Assembly: GCF_013318015.2 (NCBI RefSeq)
Contig: NZ_CP115842.1
Location: 124,001 to 188,000, forward strand
DNA length: 64,000 nucleotides
Direction: 5' to 3'
Origin: Agrobacterium tumefaciens
GTDB lineage: Bacteria; Pseudomonadota; Alphaproteobacteria; Rhizobiales; Rhizobiaceae
Under the pieces are notes generated by a model. That model made no database searches. It was not told the DNA's origin and saw only the letters and a program-made list of their open reading frames with translations. A program made the position numbers and the translations under genes. This document shows, piece by piece, positions 17,281 through 27,210 of the stretch; the stretch's first letter is position 1, and every line of letters starts with the position of its first letter.

Positions 17281-17615
17281 TGTCGTTGCCGTGACGAGCG
17301 GCCGGTGGGCTGCTTTGAGGGGTGATGCAGCAGCGTCGCTCAAAAGATAGATCGGAGATTGTCGCGAGATTAGACCGCGGCGAAGGCATGCCGTCATGAG
17401 CGATATTCATGAATGAACCGAGCCCTTGCATCGACGTGGATAACGCGCAAGCAGGCCGGGCGCGGCTAAACAAGACCCTTTGATGAGCATCGTTCATGAC
17501 TGCATCCCGTGACAGGCGGCTAATTGCAAGATGCTTCATGACTTATGTTCACCTCGCTGCCTCCCATCAGCAGCGGAAGACCGCTGAAGAAATAGTCAAG
17601 AAAAGCTGCCGTACC
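17281..17615. promoter_or_regulatory. Divergent control region with three TTCATGA repeats
   Basis: 335 bases between the hydrolase and the NepI-like pump. TTCATGA occurs at 17406-17412, 17493-17499 and 17535-17541; the first is inside the perfect palindrome ATTCATGAAT (17405-17414). Such repeats could be operator sites for the nearby LysR protein; this is inferred from position only. Confidence 0.4.
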
Positions 17616-18803
17616 ATGTCCATAGAAACTACAATTTCCACAGGGGAAGCCAGATCCCGATCCGCAAATTGGGGCGGTGTGTTGGCGATGACGCTCTGCG
17701 TTTTCGCCCTGATCGCGTCTGAATTCATGCCTCTCAGCCTGCTGACGCCGATCGCGGAGGAACTGCGCATCAGCGAAGGATCGGCCGGACATTCGATCGC
17801 GATCTCCGGCGCTTTCGCCGTCGTCACGAGCCTCTTTGTCTCGTATCTCGCGGGAGAGTGGGACCGTAAGCTGCTGCTGCTTGCCCTGACGGCATTGATG
17901 GCCCTTTCTGGCGTGACCGTGGCGATCGCACCGAACTATGAAATATTCATGGTCGGGCGCGCGCTCATCGGGATAGTGATCGGTGGGTTCTGGTCCATAT
18001 CGGTGGCGACCGCCATGCGTCTTGTACCGGAGCATCTCGTTCCCCGAGCGCTTGCAATCTTTAACAGCGGTAACGCGCTGGCAACTGTCGTTGCTCCTCC
18101 GCTCGGCGCGTTTCTCGGATCGATCATCGGTTGGCGAGGTGCCTTCTTCACTGTCGTCCCCGTCGCGGCGATCGCATTCCTGTGGCAGCTGGCAAGCCTC
18201 CCTTCCATGAAGCCCCTCCCCGGGAAAACGTCAAAGAATGCATTCAGGCTACTGAACCGTCCTTTGATCGCTATCGGCATGGCATCGGTCTCGGTCTTCT
18301 TCATGGGCCAGTTCACGCTGTTCACCTATGTCCGCCCGTTTCTCGAAACTGTGACACGAGTAGATATCTCGGTACTCACCTTCATTCTTCTGGGCATCGG
18401 CGTTGCCGGTATCGTTGGCACCAGCCTTATCGGTTACTTTCTCGCCAACCGCCTGTATCGCGTTCTGATCGTCATCCCGGCTCTGATGGCGGTGACGGCC
18501 GTGATACTTGTTGCCTTCGGCAACAGTCTCCCTGTCGCGGCGATAGCGCTTGCGGTCTGGGGAATGATCGCCACCGCAGCGCCAGTGGGTTGGTGGGCGT
18601 GGCTCGCCCGCTCACTGCCGCAGGATGCGGAAGCCGGAGGTGGTCTCATGGTTGCGGTCATCCAGCTTGCGATATCAGCCGGTGCGATAGTGGGCGGATT
18701 TCTCTACGACGCATCCGGCTACCGCATGACTTTCCTGGCAAGCGCAGGTCTGCTCCTGGCCGCGTCAGCGCTGGCATTCAAATCATCGAGAATATCCTCG
18801 TAA
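17616..18803 (+). CDS. MFS efflux transporter, NepI-like
   Basis: A 395-residue, 12-helix major facilitator of the DHA1 family. The pattern EFMPLSLLTPIAEELRISEG near residue 30, GRALIGIVIGGFWSISVATA near 120 (MFS motif C region) and FRLLNRPLIAIGMA near 210 closely follow E. coli NepI, an exporter of purine ribonucleosides. Start ATG 17616 is chosen because sequence upstream in the same frame (from 17496) is not membrane-protein-like. It is divergent from the secreted hydrolase and followed 25 bases later by a cyclophilin-fold protein, probably in one operon. The exported substrate could differ from NepI's. Confidence 0.85.
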   Translation: MSIETTISTGEARSRSANWGGVLAMTLCVFALIASEFMPLSLLTPIAEELRISEGSAGHSIAISGAFAVVTSLFVSYLAGEWDRKLLLLALTALMALSGVTVAIAPNYEIFMVGRALIGIVIGGFWSISVATAMRLVPEHLVPRALAIFNSGNALATVVAPPLGAFLGSIIGWRGAFFTVVPVAAIAFLWQLASLPSMKPLPGKTSKNAFRLLNRPLIAIGMASVSVFFMGQFTLFTYVRPFLETVTRVDISVLTFILLGIGVAGIVGTSLIGYFLANRLYRVLIVIPALMAVTAVILVAFGNSLPVAAIALAVWGMIATAAPVGWWAWLARSLPQDAEAGGGLMVAVIQLAISAGAIVGGFLYDASGYRMTFLASAGLLLAASALAFKSSRISS

Positions 18804-18828
18804 AGCAGTTCGGCATGAGAGCATTCCA

Positions 18829-19272
18829 ATGATCGACCGGCGTCTATTTCTTGGGCTGGCTACCGCGGCCACAGCTTTCCCGTCCGCATTGTTCGGTCAG
18901 GCAACAAAAACGGAGGTATCCTTGATGAGTTTCCGAATGGCCTTTGGTGGTCACAGCATGACCGCCACCTTGTTTGACAACCCGTCGGCGCGCGAGCTCA
19001 TGAAAATGCTGCCGCTCGATCTCACGATCGAAGACTATTCGACCAACGAGAAAATCGCATATCTGCCTCGAAAGTTGACGCAGGTGACGGACACGCCGTT
19101 CGATAACGCACGTCCCGGCGACATCGCTTATTACGCGCCATGGGGTAATCTAGTCTTCTATTACGACAGCTACCGATACTCGAAAGGTCTGATCCGCCTC
19201 GGACGCTTCGATGACGGCTTCGAGCCACTTTTGACCCGAGGCGAATTCTCTCTGCGCATAGAGCGGGACTGA
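18829..19272 (+). CDS. Exported cyclophilin-like fold protein
   Basis: A 147-residue small protein. The N-terminus MIDRRLFLGLATAATAFPSA looks like a twin-arginine-type export signal, and the mature part begins near residue 26. The body matches the bacterial cyclophilin-like family: MAFGGHSMTATLFDNPSARE, then RPGDIAYYAPWGNLVFYYD, then GFEPLLTRGEFSLRIE. Members have a minimal cyclophilin barrel, and isomerase activity has not been generally established. It follows the NepI-like pump by 25 bases and is probably co-transcribed. Its role with the pump and the exported hydrolase is unknown. Confidence 0.82.
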   Translation: MIDRRLFLGLATAATAFPSALFGQATKTEVSLMSFRMAFGGHSMTATLFDNPSARELMKMLPLDLTIEDYSTNEKIAYLPRKLTQVTDTPFDNARPGDIAYYAPWGNLVFYYDSYRYSKGLIRLGRFDDGFEPLLTRGEFSLRIERD

Positions 19273-19298
19273 CACGCGCCTGCCAAAGGTAAATGCCA

Positions 19299-19706
19299 CT
19301 AACGTCGGGAAAGCAAGCGGGCCATGGCATGATGGGGTGCGGGCTTATCGCTATCCGGTCCGCTTTCCCTTTCGAGACGTGCACGAATCTTTTCGATTTC
19401 CTCTTCCGTGAGGTGCTCGATCCCAATGAAGTCACCGCGCGCCTGCTCCACCGCCCGCAGCAGCTCGTCCAGTTTTGCTTCCATCGCTGCGGAATCCCTG
19501 TTCTGTGAATTCTGCACGAGGAAAATCATCAGGAAGGTGACAATGGTCGTACCCGTATTGATGACCAGTTGCCAGACCTCCGAAAACCCAAAAAGCGGTC
19601 CGCTGATCCCCCAGACGAGCACGGTTCCGAGAGCCACCATGAAAGCCGTTGGAGAGCCGGAAAATGAAGCTATAGCGCTTGCGAAGCGAGTGAAGAATTT
19701 ATTCAT
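19299..19706 (-). CDS. Low-affinity iron permease family protein
   Basis: A 135-residue protein with two transmembrane helices (FMVALGTVLVWGISGPLFGF near residue 22; WQLVINTGTTIVTFLMIFLV near 45) followed by NSQNRDSAAMEAKLDELLRA and a charged tail. This layout is typical of the bacterial low-affinity iron permease (Fet4-related) family, which is only about half the length of the fungal transporter, so transport has to be considered unproven. A ribosome site AAGGGG lies nine bases before ATG 19706. It converges with the cyclophilin-like gene. The 231 bases upstream hold no further recognisable gene. Confidence 0.85.
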   Translation of the reverse strand: MNKFFTRFASAIASFSGSPTAFMVALGTVLVWGISGPLFGFSEVWQLVINTGTTIVTFLMIFLVQNSQNRDSAAMEAKLDELLRAVEQARGDFIGIEHLTEEEIEKIRARLERESGPDSDKPAPHHAMARLLSRR

Positions 19707-19937
19707 AACACGCTGCCCCTTGTTGCCATTTTAGGGATGCCAACCAACCAACAAAATGCACGATTGTTCCGGGGTGCCGTGACAGCAGAAGTTCCGATTT
19801 ACACTTCGATCCGCCGCAAGCCCTCGTTTGTGGTCGTTTGCGCCAAACTGGTCGGTGAATTCTCCCCAACGACAATGAGGCGGCCACCAACTCTCCTCCC
19901 CAGGCATTCAAGCAGGTCAGCACAAGTGTCGGTGCCA

Positions 19938-21884
19938 TCACCTCCGCTTGACTATTCTCCGAAGCATGGAGCCTCTCGCCTTGCGAGGAATGAGATCGAT
20001 ATCGCTGACAAGCTTTGCGCCCCCCTCCCGCCGTTCCAATGTGATCTTCCGGCTATGAAACGCTTCCAGTTCGGCACGATGCGCTACACTTACGATCGTC
20101 GCATCGGGTAGCTCATCAATTACCGTCTGCATCATCTTGTCCTGACTTTTCTCGTCCAGAGCCGCCGTCGCCTCGTCCATAACGATGATGTCGGGGGCGT
20201 TCAGCAACAGGCGTGCGAAGGTCAGCCGTTGTTTTTCGCCACCTGATAAGGTCTGGTCCCACGGCGCCTCGTCTTCAATCTTGTCCTTGAGTTGACCCAG
20301 ACCGACCTTGTCGAGAGCGGCCCCGATCTCTTCCGGCGTCCAGCTCTCGGCCGGTTGCGGATAGCAGACCGCCCGACGTAGCGTGCCCGCCGGAATATAT
20401 GGCCGCTGCGGCAGCATGAACAATCGGCTGCCTGCGCGAAAATTGACGCTGCCTCCACCCCATGGCCAGAGACCGGAAATGGCCCGAACCAGTGTGCTTT
20501 TGCCCGAGCCCGATTCCCCCGCGACAAGCACTCTCTCACCCGCGCCGATCTCGACATCCGTCTCCTTGACGACGGCCGTTCCGTCACCGAGGGAAACGGA
20601 CACATCCTTGAGGCTGAGTATTGTCTCGCCTTCCGTTTCGCCTCGCACGATCCGACCGAGAGTGTCGCTCTTTTCGGCCCGCTCCAGGCCATCGAGCGAC
20701 ATCATCAGGGAGGCCACACGTCGCGCGCAGGCATTCCAGTCGGCCAGACGGGGATAGTTGTCGACCAGCCATCCAAATGCGGATTGAACAATGGTGAAAG
20801 CGGAAGCAGCCTGCATTACCTCGCCGAGAGACATGCTCCCATCGAGAAACTTCGGCGCGCACAACAGAACCGGGACGACGGGGGCAATCAACATCGATCC
20901 ATTCGATACGACCGTGGTGCGCATGTATTGCTGCGCCATGAGACGCCACTGCCGCCGGACATTGCCGAAGCGCTTGTCCAGATCGCTGCGCTCCTCGTCT
21001 TCGCCGCCAAGCAGGGCGATGCTCTCACCATTCTCCCTGACGCGCGTAAGCGTGTAGCGAAACTCCGCTTCAACCTGGTTCTTGACTTCGGAAACCTTGA
21101 CGAAGTTCCTGGCAATGAAGGCGATGGAACTGGATGTGATGATTGCATAGATAACAGCCGCAATCACGAGAAAGCCGGGGATCGTGATCCAGACACCCGC
21201 GATGGAGACCGTGAGAGCGCCACCAATCGTCCACAAGACAACGATAAAAGTAGAGGCAGACACGAATGCAGCGATGACACCTGAAACAAAATCCACGGGC
21301 GCCTCGGTGGCAATACGCATATCCTCCGAGAGCCTTGCCTCGGGGTTTTGATGGTCACCATCGATCAAATTGAGCTGATAATAGCGGCCATTCGCAATCC
21401 ATCTCCCAACGAGCGCCTTTGTCAGCCAGGAACGCCAGCGCCGCTGAATGCGCATCCTGACATAGACCTGCGAGGTTACGATAAAGACACTTCCCAGGAC
21501 GAGCAGCGGAAAGACGGATCCGAGAAAATAGACCGTCGACGCGTCGCGTTTCTCAATCGCGTCAAAAATCCCGCGATTCCAGACGTTGATGCCATACTGG
21601 AAGCCGACATTTATGCCGATCATAGCCAGAAGCCCCAGCGAAAACAGCCAGGCCAGCCGATCGCCGCGACGGCTCCAGAAACCTCGCGCGCTGATCCAAA
21701 AACGCTTCAGCAGATATTTTCTGCGAGCCTCCTCGGCCTCCTCCGGCGTCAAGCCCAAAGCAGGTTCCATCTCCTCTGGCGGGAGCGGATCATCGTTTTC
21801 ATGGGCATCGTTTTCGGATGCGGTTTGGGTGCCAGTCTCGTCGGCACCAACGACCGGCTTCGGTCCTGCGTCATTATCGATCAT
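19938..21884 (-). CDS. BacA/YddA-type ABC exporter, fused permease and ATPase
   Basis: A 648-residue half-transporter, likely a homodimer in the inner membrane. An acidic N-terminal region (~55 residues) precedes a six-helix SbmA/BacA-type membrane domain (WLFSLGLLAMIGINVGFQYG; NVWNRGIFDAIEKRD; SEDMRIATEAPVDF). The nucleotide-binding domain has Walker A VAGESGSGKSTL, signature LSGGEKQRLTFARLL and Walker B DIIVMDEATAALDE. Relatives include E. coli YddA, mycobacterial Rv1819c and the BacA-related proteins that move peptides, cobalamin or long-chain lipids. The direction of transport and substrate cannot be read here. It is divergent from a diguanylate cyclase. Confidence 0.9.
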   Translation of the reverse strand: MIDNDAGPKPVVGADETGTQTASENDAHENDDPLPPEEMEPALGLTPEEAEEARRKYLLKRFWISARGFWSRRGDRLAWLFSLGLLAMIGINVGFQYGINVWNRGIFDAIEKRDASTVYFLGSVFPLLVLGSVFIVTSQVYVRMRIQRRWRSWLTKALVGRWIANGRYYQLNLIDGDHQNPEARLSEDMRIATEAPVDFVSGVIAAFVSASTFIVVLWTIGGALTVSIAGVWITIPGFLVIAAVIYAIITSSSIAFIARNFVKVSEVKNQVEAEFRYTLTRVRENGESIALLGGEDEERSDLDKRFGNVRRQWRLMAQQYMRTTVVSNGSMLIAPVVPVLLCAPKFLDGSMSLGEVMQAASAFTIVQSAFGWLVDNYPRLADWNACARRVASLMMSLDGLERAEKSDTLGRIVRGETEGETILSLKDVSVSLGDGTAVVKETDVEIGAGERVLVAGESGSGKSTLVRAISGLWPWGGGSVNFRAGSRLFMLPQRPYIPAGTLRRAVCYPQPAESWTPEEIGAALDKVGLGQLKDKIEDEAPWDQTLSGGEKQRLTFARLLLNAPDIIVMDEATAALDEKSQDKMMQTVIDELPDATIVSVAHRAELEAFHSRKITLERREGGAKLVSDIDLIPRKARGSMLRRIVKRR

Positions 21885-22229
21885 GGGCGCTAAACGAACG
21901 ATGCGTCGAAAGGTTTCACGGCTTTGTGATGCGTCGTGAAATATAATTCCGTTGCTGCGCGGGGCTTTTCAAAAGCCTCTAAATACACGGCTTTCTGGCC
22001 CGCTGCCGACATACCGGAATCGCGCTGGCGGATATTGTGACCGTTGGTGGAGACGGTCCAGGTGCATCGCCATGGGGTGCCTGACTTGGCCCGCGGTGCG
22101 ACAGATCATATTGACGGTTAACCGCGTGTTGACTTCCCGTTTGACGAGATGGCCTAACATAAGCAGACTCTGAAATTGGACCCCGCCGCACCCGGCTTTC
22201 ATGCCGTGCGGCAAGCATACGGCGCCATC
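21885..22229. other. Divergent intergenic region
   Basis: 345 bases between the ABC exporter and the diguanylate cyclase. A hairpin-like palindrome GGCTTTTCAAAAGCC lies at about 21964-21978. No clear promoter or gene was recognised. Confidence 0.35.
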
Positions 22230-24008
22230 ATGCGACTTAGTACCATCACGAACCTGGCTTATGCTGTCACCCTCGTGCTCACGACAGTATCGGCGACCAC
22301 ATTCATTCTATCGGCCAGAAGCGCTTCTCAAGAGCGGGTGGCAATCCAGAATCATCTCGAACTGACCGATCTCGCCGAAGAACTGGCGATCATTGCGGAC
22401 GAGCGCACCGAGGAGGCGCGTCTTTACGTCATGCGGGGCGACGAGCAACATCTCGCAAAATTCTACGTCGACGAAGATCAGGAAAAGCACCTTGAAAACA
22501 CCTTGGACAAACTCGCAGCTCTTGGTGTTTCGCCGCAAGAGGCAGGCTCATTTCAGGAAATCCGAAAGAGCGCCGACGCACTGGACAAGATGGAGCGCGA
22601 TGCAATCGGTTTCTATCGAGCCGGCCGCCAGAACGATGCACAGCAGGTCCTGTTCGGCGATGAGCACTATCGACTGCATACGAACCTGCTGACAACCGTC
22701 GCGACGCTGAGAGAAGCCATTGCGGCCCGCTCGCAGGCGATGGTTGACCAGGCTAAAGACCGAAGCGATTTCTACGGATCGATCGCGAAAGTGATGCTTG
22801 CGCTCACCGCCCTGATGTTTGTGGCCGTACTCTATTTTGTCCTCAGCAGACGCGTTGCCTTGCCGCTTATCAAAATGAGCAACATCGTCACGCGCCTTGC
22901 CCGGCAGGATTACAGTATCGACCTACCCGACGAAGGCCGGCGTGACGAAATCGGTGAAATGAACAAGGCTATCAGGATCTTCCGCAGCAACGGGTTGGAA
23001 CGGGAACGGCTTGACGCGGAGCACCGCAGGAATCAACGCATCAAGGACCTGATCCTGCAGATGATGCATCGGATTCAGGCCTGCCAGAATCAGGAAGAAT
23101 TGTCCGACGTCGTTTCGAAATTCATGCCGCAAATTTTCCCGGCCATTGCCGGCCGCCTGCTTGTTCTCAAGGAAAACAGTTCGGTTCTCCAATCGACCGG
23201 ACAATGGTCCGATCCTTCGTTTTCGGCCCCGGAATTTTCGATAGACGATTGCTGGGCTCTCCGTCGCGGACGTCCCCACGCCAGCAACCCGGGCGGAGAC
23301 GATGTTGTCTGCCATCACCTACATGGCAGTTCCGGAACAGGCCTGTGCATACCACTCACCGCATTGGGAGAAACCGTCGGCTTATTGTATCTTGAAATTC
23401 CGCAGAGTAGCGAGACGCTGGAGTTAGAGCGGCTATATCTCGAACTCCTCGCCGAAAATATAGGCCTTGCCGTTGCAAACCTCCAGCTTCGGCAGCGGCT
23501 GGTTGGCATGGCACGGCAAGACGCACTGACTGGTCTTTTGAACCGTCGATCGCTTGATGAGACGCTGAACAGGCATATTGAAAAGCCAACCAATTCGCTT
23601 GCATGTCTGATGCTCGACATCGACCATTTCAAGCGCTTCAATGACCGGTTTGGCCATGATGCCGGAGATGCGGTGATGCAATATGTCGCCCAGGTGCTTT
23701 CGGAAGCTGTCGGCGATCTGGGTGAACTATTCCGTTTCGGCGGCGAGGAATTCACCGTGCTCATGCCGGCTGGAGGCATTGAAGATGCCATCAAGGTTGC
23801 GGAGAAACTCCGGCACGCGGTCGAGCGCGCACCTTTCACCTACCGGGGCCGTCTGCTTGACTCGATCACCATATCCATCGGTATCGCAACGTCACCGGGT
23901 GCCGGAACCGTGAGCAGCGTCCTGGAACGGGCGGACGCTGCGCTTTTGAGCGCCAAGCAGACAGGCCGGAACAAGTGGGTGTCGGCCGAGAAGCCTCCAA
24001 CCGATTAG
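22230..24008 (+). CDS. Membrane-bound diguanylate cyclase (sensor - HAMP - GAF-like - GGDEF)
   Basis: A 592-residue c-di-GMP synthase. Two transmembrane helices (about residues 7-27 and 190-210) flank a helical periplasmic sensor. A HAMP domain follows (SRRVALPLIKMSNIVTRLAR, then EIGEMNKAIRIFR), then a GAF-like region (~275-425), then GGDEF with ARQDALTGLLNRRSLDE, DIDHFKRFNDRFGHDAGD and the active loop FRFGGEEFTVL. The RxxD inhibitory site usually found five residues before the active loop is not seen. ATG 22230 is taken as start although its ribosome site is poor; TTG 22176 is possible. c-di-GMP often controls exopolysaccharide export, so a link with the first region is plausible but not shown. 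Confidence 0.92.
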   Translation: MRLSTITNLAYAVTLVLTTVSATTFILSARSASQERVAIQNHLELTDLAEELAIIADERTEEARLYVMRGDEQHLAKFYVDEDQEKHLENTLDKLAALGVSPQEAGSFQEIRKSADALDKMERDAIGFYRAGRQNDAQQVLFGDEHYRLHTNLLTTVATLREAIAARSQAMVDQAKDRSDFYGSIAKVMLALTALMFVAVLYFVLSRRVALPLIKMSNIVTRLARQDYSIDLPDEGRRDEIGEMNKAIRIFRSNGLERERLDAEHRRNQRIKDLILQMMHRIQACQNQEELSDVVSKFMPQIFPAIAGRLLVLKENSSVLQSTGQWSDPSFSAPEFSIDDCWALRRGRPHASNPGGDDVVCHHLHGSSGTGLCIPLTALGETVGLLYLEIPQSSETLELERLYLELLAENIGLAVANLQLRQRLVGMARQDALTGLLNRRSLDETLNRHIEKPTNSLACLMLDIDHFKRFNDRFGHDAGDAVMQYVAQVLSEAVGDLGELFRFGGEEFTVLMPAGGIEDAIKVAEKLRHAVERAPFTYRGRLLDSITISIGIATSPGAGTVSSVLERADAALLSAKQTGRNKWVSAEKPPTD

Positions 24009-24074
24009 GTAGAGGCTACGCCGCACCGATTGCGTGGTTATCGAAGCAGCAGCCGACCTGGCATATTTGACCGG

Positions 24075-24782
24075 CTAGACGATGAGGTTCGGGTTCTTCC
24101 ACAGCTGGAATCCGCCCTCGAAAGCAAGCGCATTGTCTCCGCGGCGGCATCCGGGCGGCAGGGTATCGAGTTTTTCGACATTACCACCGCCGATGACCAC
24201 CTCATCCGGTTCAAGGGCGGCAGTCAGACGCTCTACGACATCAGTGACGCGCTTTTGCCATTTGGCATTGCCCTTCTCTTCGCGATACGCCTCCCGGAGA
24301 TAGTGCTCGTACGTTTTGCCCTTCCGATAGGGAAGATGAGCGATCTCCATGGGCTGGGCCACGTTTTCGACGATCATCGCAGCCCCAAGGCCTGTTCCGA
24401 GACCGAGAAACAACATGCGCCCGCCCTGATAGGAGCCGATTGCCTGCATCAGCGCATCGTTAACGATACGAACGGGGCAGCGGAAAGCGCCGGCGTAATC
24501 ATAACCGACCCAGCCTGTACCCAGATTGACCGGTTCGCGAAGCGGTTTGTTGTGGACGACCGGACCGGGATATCCCATGGCGATGACGTCATAGGTCATG
24601 TCTTTCGCCATGGCGGTTACGGCGATGACCATTTCTGGTCCAGTCATCGCCTTGCCGCTTTCGACCTTGCGCTCGTCGCCACCTGCACTTGAGCGGATCT
24701 TGACGTGGCTGCCGCCGATATCGATCGCTAGAACGATCCGATCCTGTGTCATTGAACTACCGTCCGTGGTATTTGCTGGCAT
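24075..24782 (-). CDS. ppgK: ROK-family polyphosphate-type glucokinase
   Basis: A 235-residue sugar kinase of the polyphosphate/ATP glucomannokinase group. The phosphate motif VLAIDIGGSHVKI is at residues ~17-29, GYPGPVVHNKPL precedes the sugar site, and LFLGLGTGLGAAMIVEN marks the second phosphate loop. It makes glucose-6-phosphate; the phosphoryl donor (polyphosphate or ATP) cannot be fixed from sequence. Start 24782 is six bases after the zwf stop with GGAG eight bases upstream; frames from 24806 would overlap zwf. It is last in the operon with GH15, gnd and zwf, so its product is the direct substrate of the neighbouring dehydrogenase. ppgK is used by resemblance. Confidence 0.85.
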   Translation of the reverse strand: MPANTTDGSSMTQDRIVLAIDIGGSHVKIRSSAGGDERKVESGKAMTGPEMVIAVTAMAKDMTYDVIAMGYPGPVVHNKPLREPVNLGTGWVGYDYAGAFRCPVRIVNDALMQAIGSYQGGRMLFLGLGTGLGAAMIVENVAQPMEIAHLPYRKGKTYEHYLREAYREEKGNAKWQKRVTDVVERLTAALEPDEVVIGGGNVEKLDTLPPGCRRGDNALAFEGGFQLWKNPNLIV

Positions 24783-24787
24783 GGGCG

Positions 24788-26173
24788 TCACTCCGGATCG
24801 ACCCAACCGCCTGGCGGCGCGAAACTCTCCATCTCGACCGGACCCCAGCTTCCTACGGCATAGCGTGGCGGCACGGCCGGGTCGTCGAGAATGGGCTCAA
24901 CGATTTTCCATGCGAGTTCTGCCGCATCCTGACGGGTGAAAAGCTGGCGTTCGCCTGCCATCGCATCGCCGATCAGCCGTTCATAAGGCGCCATGTCGCC
25001 GATGCCGTCATCGACAGCGCCCAGTTCCACCGCCTCGCCGAGCATACCGTCCCCGGCAGCCTTGCGGCGCGCGCCAATGCCGATGGCGATATCTGGCCCG
25101 AGCCGGAAGCGCACATAATTTGCGGCCGCCGCCTCAACATCGCCGAAGAGCGCTATCGGCGGCCGCTTGAAACGCACCACAACTTCGGTTGCATGGGCAG
25201 GCAGGTTCTTTCCGGCGCGGATGAAGAAAGGCACGCCGTTCCAGCGCCATGTGGCCACGCGAAACCGCACGGCGGCAAAGGTCTCGCGGCTTGAGCCGGG
25301 CGCAACGCCGGGTTCATCGAGATAACCGTCGAACTGGCCACGCACAACATCCTCGCGGCTGAGCGGTGGCATGGCTTTGAGGATCTGCACTTTCTCATCG
25401 ACAAGATCATCCGAAGCGCTTGTTGCCGGTGGCTCCATGGCCAGTAGCAACAGCACGTTGATGAGATGGTTCTGGATCACATCCCGGATGCATCCAACCT
25501 CGTCATAAAACTTTCCGCGTCCCTTGATGCCAAAATCCTCGGCCATGGTGATCTGCACGCTTTCAACATGATCGCGGTTCCAGACCGGTTCAAGAAAGGC
25601 ATTGGCGAACCGGAAATAAAGAAGGTTCTGAATCGCCTCCTTGCCGAGAAAATGGTCGATGCGAAAAATGGCGTCCTCTTCGAAAACCGCGTGCAGCGAC
25701 TGGTTCAGCGCCTCCGCCGTGGCGAGATCGCGGCCAAACGGTTTTTCCACCATCAATCGTGCCGAAGCGGCTATCGCGGCCTTATCAAGCCCGGTCACGA
25801 CGGTTTCAAACAGTGACGGCGGAATGGCGAGGTAATAAAGCGGATGACCGTGGTCACCGAGTGCAGCGCGCAGCTTTTCGAATGTCGCCTCGTTTCGGTA
25901 GTCGCCGGACACGTAATGCAGTTGAGAAGCGAATTTTTCGAAGACGGCTTCATCGATCTTGTCGACGTGGCTGGTAACCGCGTCGCGCGCCCTTGCGATC
26001 AACTGATCGCGCGACCAGTCATCGAAGGCGACACCGATGACTGGTGTTTGAAGCGCGCCGCGTTTCACCATGGCGTAAAGGGAAGGAAAGATCATTTTGT
26101 AGGCAAGGTCGCCGGTGGCACCGAACACTACGAGCACGTCCGATCGCTGCTTATCCATGGCCGGCGCCCTCAT
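24788..26173 (-). CDS. zwf: Glucose-6-phosphate 1-dehydrogenase
   Basis: First step of the oxidative pentose phosphate and Entner-Doudoroff pathways. The 461-residue protein has the NADP motif [19 protein letters not shown] (about 14-32), EKPFGRD near residue 143 and the active-site signature [15 protein letters not shown] near 175, with the catalytic His in RIDH. The ATG at 26173 overlaps the gnd stop at 26170 by ATGA; ATG 26158 is an alternative. It is somewhat shorter than the typical ~490. An additional zwf copy is expected elsewhere in a rhizobial genome, so this one may serve the glucan-degrading operon. Confidence 0.94.
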   Translation of the reverse strand: MRAPAMDKQRSDVLVVFGATGDLAYKMIFPSLYAMVKRGALQTPVIGVAFDDWSRDQLIARARDAVTSHVDKIDEAVFEKFASQLHYVSGDYRNEATFEKLRAALGDHGHPLYYLAIPPSLFETVVTGLDKAAIAASARLMVEKPFGRDLATAEALNQSLHAVFEEDAIFRIDHFLGKEAIQNLLYFRFANAFLEPVWNRDHVESVQITMAEDFGIKGRGKFYDEVGCIRDVIQNHLINVLLLLAMEPPATSASDDLVDEKVQILKAMPPLSREDVVRGQFDGYLDEPGVAPGSSRETFAAVRFRVATWRWNGVPFFIRAGKNLPAHATEVVVRFKRPPIALFGDVEAAAANYVRFRLGPDIAIGIGARRKAAGDGMLGEAVELGAVDDGIGDMAPYERLIGDAMAGERQLFTRQDAAELAWKIVEPILDDPAVPPRYAVGSWGPVEMESFAPPGGWVDPE

Positions 26174-27174
26174 TTTGCTTTTTCCAGATGGCCACCAAAG
26201 GCATTGCGCATGGCCGAGAGTACCTTGCCGGCAAACTCCGCCTCACCGCGTGAGGAGAAGCGCTCGAACAGGGCGGAAGCCAAAACAGGCGCAGGAACAC
26301 CCGTTTCGACGGCCGCCTGAAGGGTCCAGCGCCCTTCGCCTGAATCTGACACCCGCCCGCCATACTGGTCGAGATGAGGGTCCTGCTTCAGCGCCTCCGC
26401 CGTCAGATCGAGCAACCACGAGCCAATGACAGACCCATGTCGCCAGACCTCCGTCACGGCAGGAAGATCGATGTCGAACTGGTAATATTGCGGGTGGGCG
26501 AGCGGCGCCGTTTCCGCATCGGCCTCCCGGTGCTGCGTGCCGGCATTCGCGGCCTTCAAGATATTCAGGCCTTCCGCATAGGCGGCCATAACACCGTATT
26601 CGATGCCATTGTGAACCATCTTGACGAAATGCCCTGCGCCTGACGGTCCGCAATGCAAATATCCCATTGGCGCCGTGCCGGTGACAGGATCGGCCGCGAT
26701 GCCCTGGCCCGCACCGGGAGCGAGCGAAGCAAAAATCGGATCGAGCCGCTGCACGGCACCCAACGGGCCACCGATCATCAGAGAATAGCCGCGCTCCAGA
26801 CCCCAGACGCCACCGGATGTACCGGTGTCGATGAAGTCGATGCTACGGGGCGCAAATTCCGCCGCCAAATCGATGGCATCCCGGTAGAAGGAGTTGCCGC
26901 CATCGATAATGGCATCGCCCGCCTGCAGTCTGGCGGCAAAGTCACGAGCAATTTTCGGCGTTATTGCCGCCGGCAGCATTAGCCAGACGGCGCGTGGCGG
27001 TGACAGCTTCGCGACCAGGTCGTCTGGCGAGCTCGCGCCAACTGCGCCTTCCTTCACCAATGCTGCGACATTGTCGAGATTGACGTCGAAGACCACGCAA
27101 TCATGACCCTGTTTCAGAAGACGGCGCACCATGTTTGCGCCCATTCGTCCAAGCCCAACCATTCCGATCTGCAT
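26170..27174 (-). CDS. gnd: 6-phosphogluconate dehydrogenase, short decarboxylating type
   Basis: Oxidises 6-phosphogluconate to ribulose-5-phosphate and CO2. The 334-residue length marks the short, often NAD-linked form found in many bacteria (YqeC type) rather than the ~470-residue GndA. Visible motifs: [16 protein letters not shown] at the N-terminus, [12 protein letters not shown] near residue 90, and [20 protein letters not shown] near residue 170, the catalytic Lys signature. Start 27174 has GGAGTG six bases upstream; the longer frame from 27195 lacks support. It is translationally coupled to zwf and 36 bases after the GH15 gene. The lactonase step between zwf and gnd is not encoded here. 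Confidence 0.93.
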   Translation of the reverse strand: MQIGMVGLGRMGANMVRRLLKQGHDCVVFDVNLDNVAALVKEGAVGASSPDDLVAKLSPPRAVWLMLPAAITPKIARDFAARLQAGDAIIDGGNSFYRDAIDLAAEFAPRSIDFIDTGTSGGVWGLERGYSLMIGGPLGAVQRLDPIFASLAPGAGQGIAADPVTGTAPMGYLHCGPSGAGHFVKMVHNGIEYGVMAAYAEGLNILKAANAGTQHREADAETAPLAHPQYYQFDIDLPAVTEVWRHGSVIGSWLLDLTAEALKQDPHLDQYGGRVSDSGEGRWTLQAAVETGVPAPVLASALFERFSSRGEAEFAGKVLSAMRNAFGGHLEKAK

Positions 27175-27210
27175 GCTGACACTCCATTTGTCCAATGCGC
27201 GATATGTACT

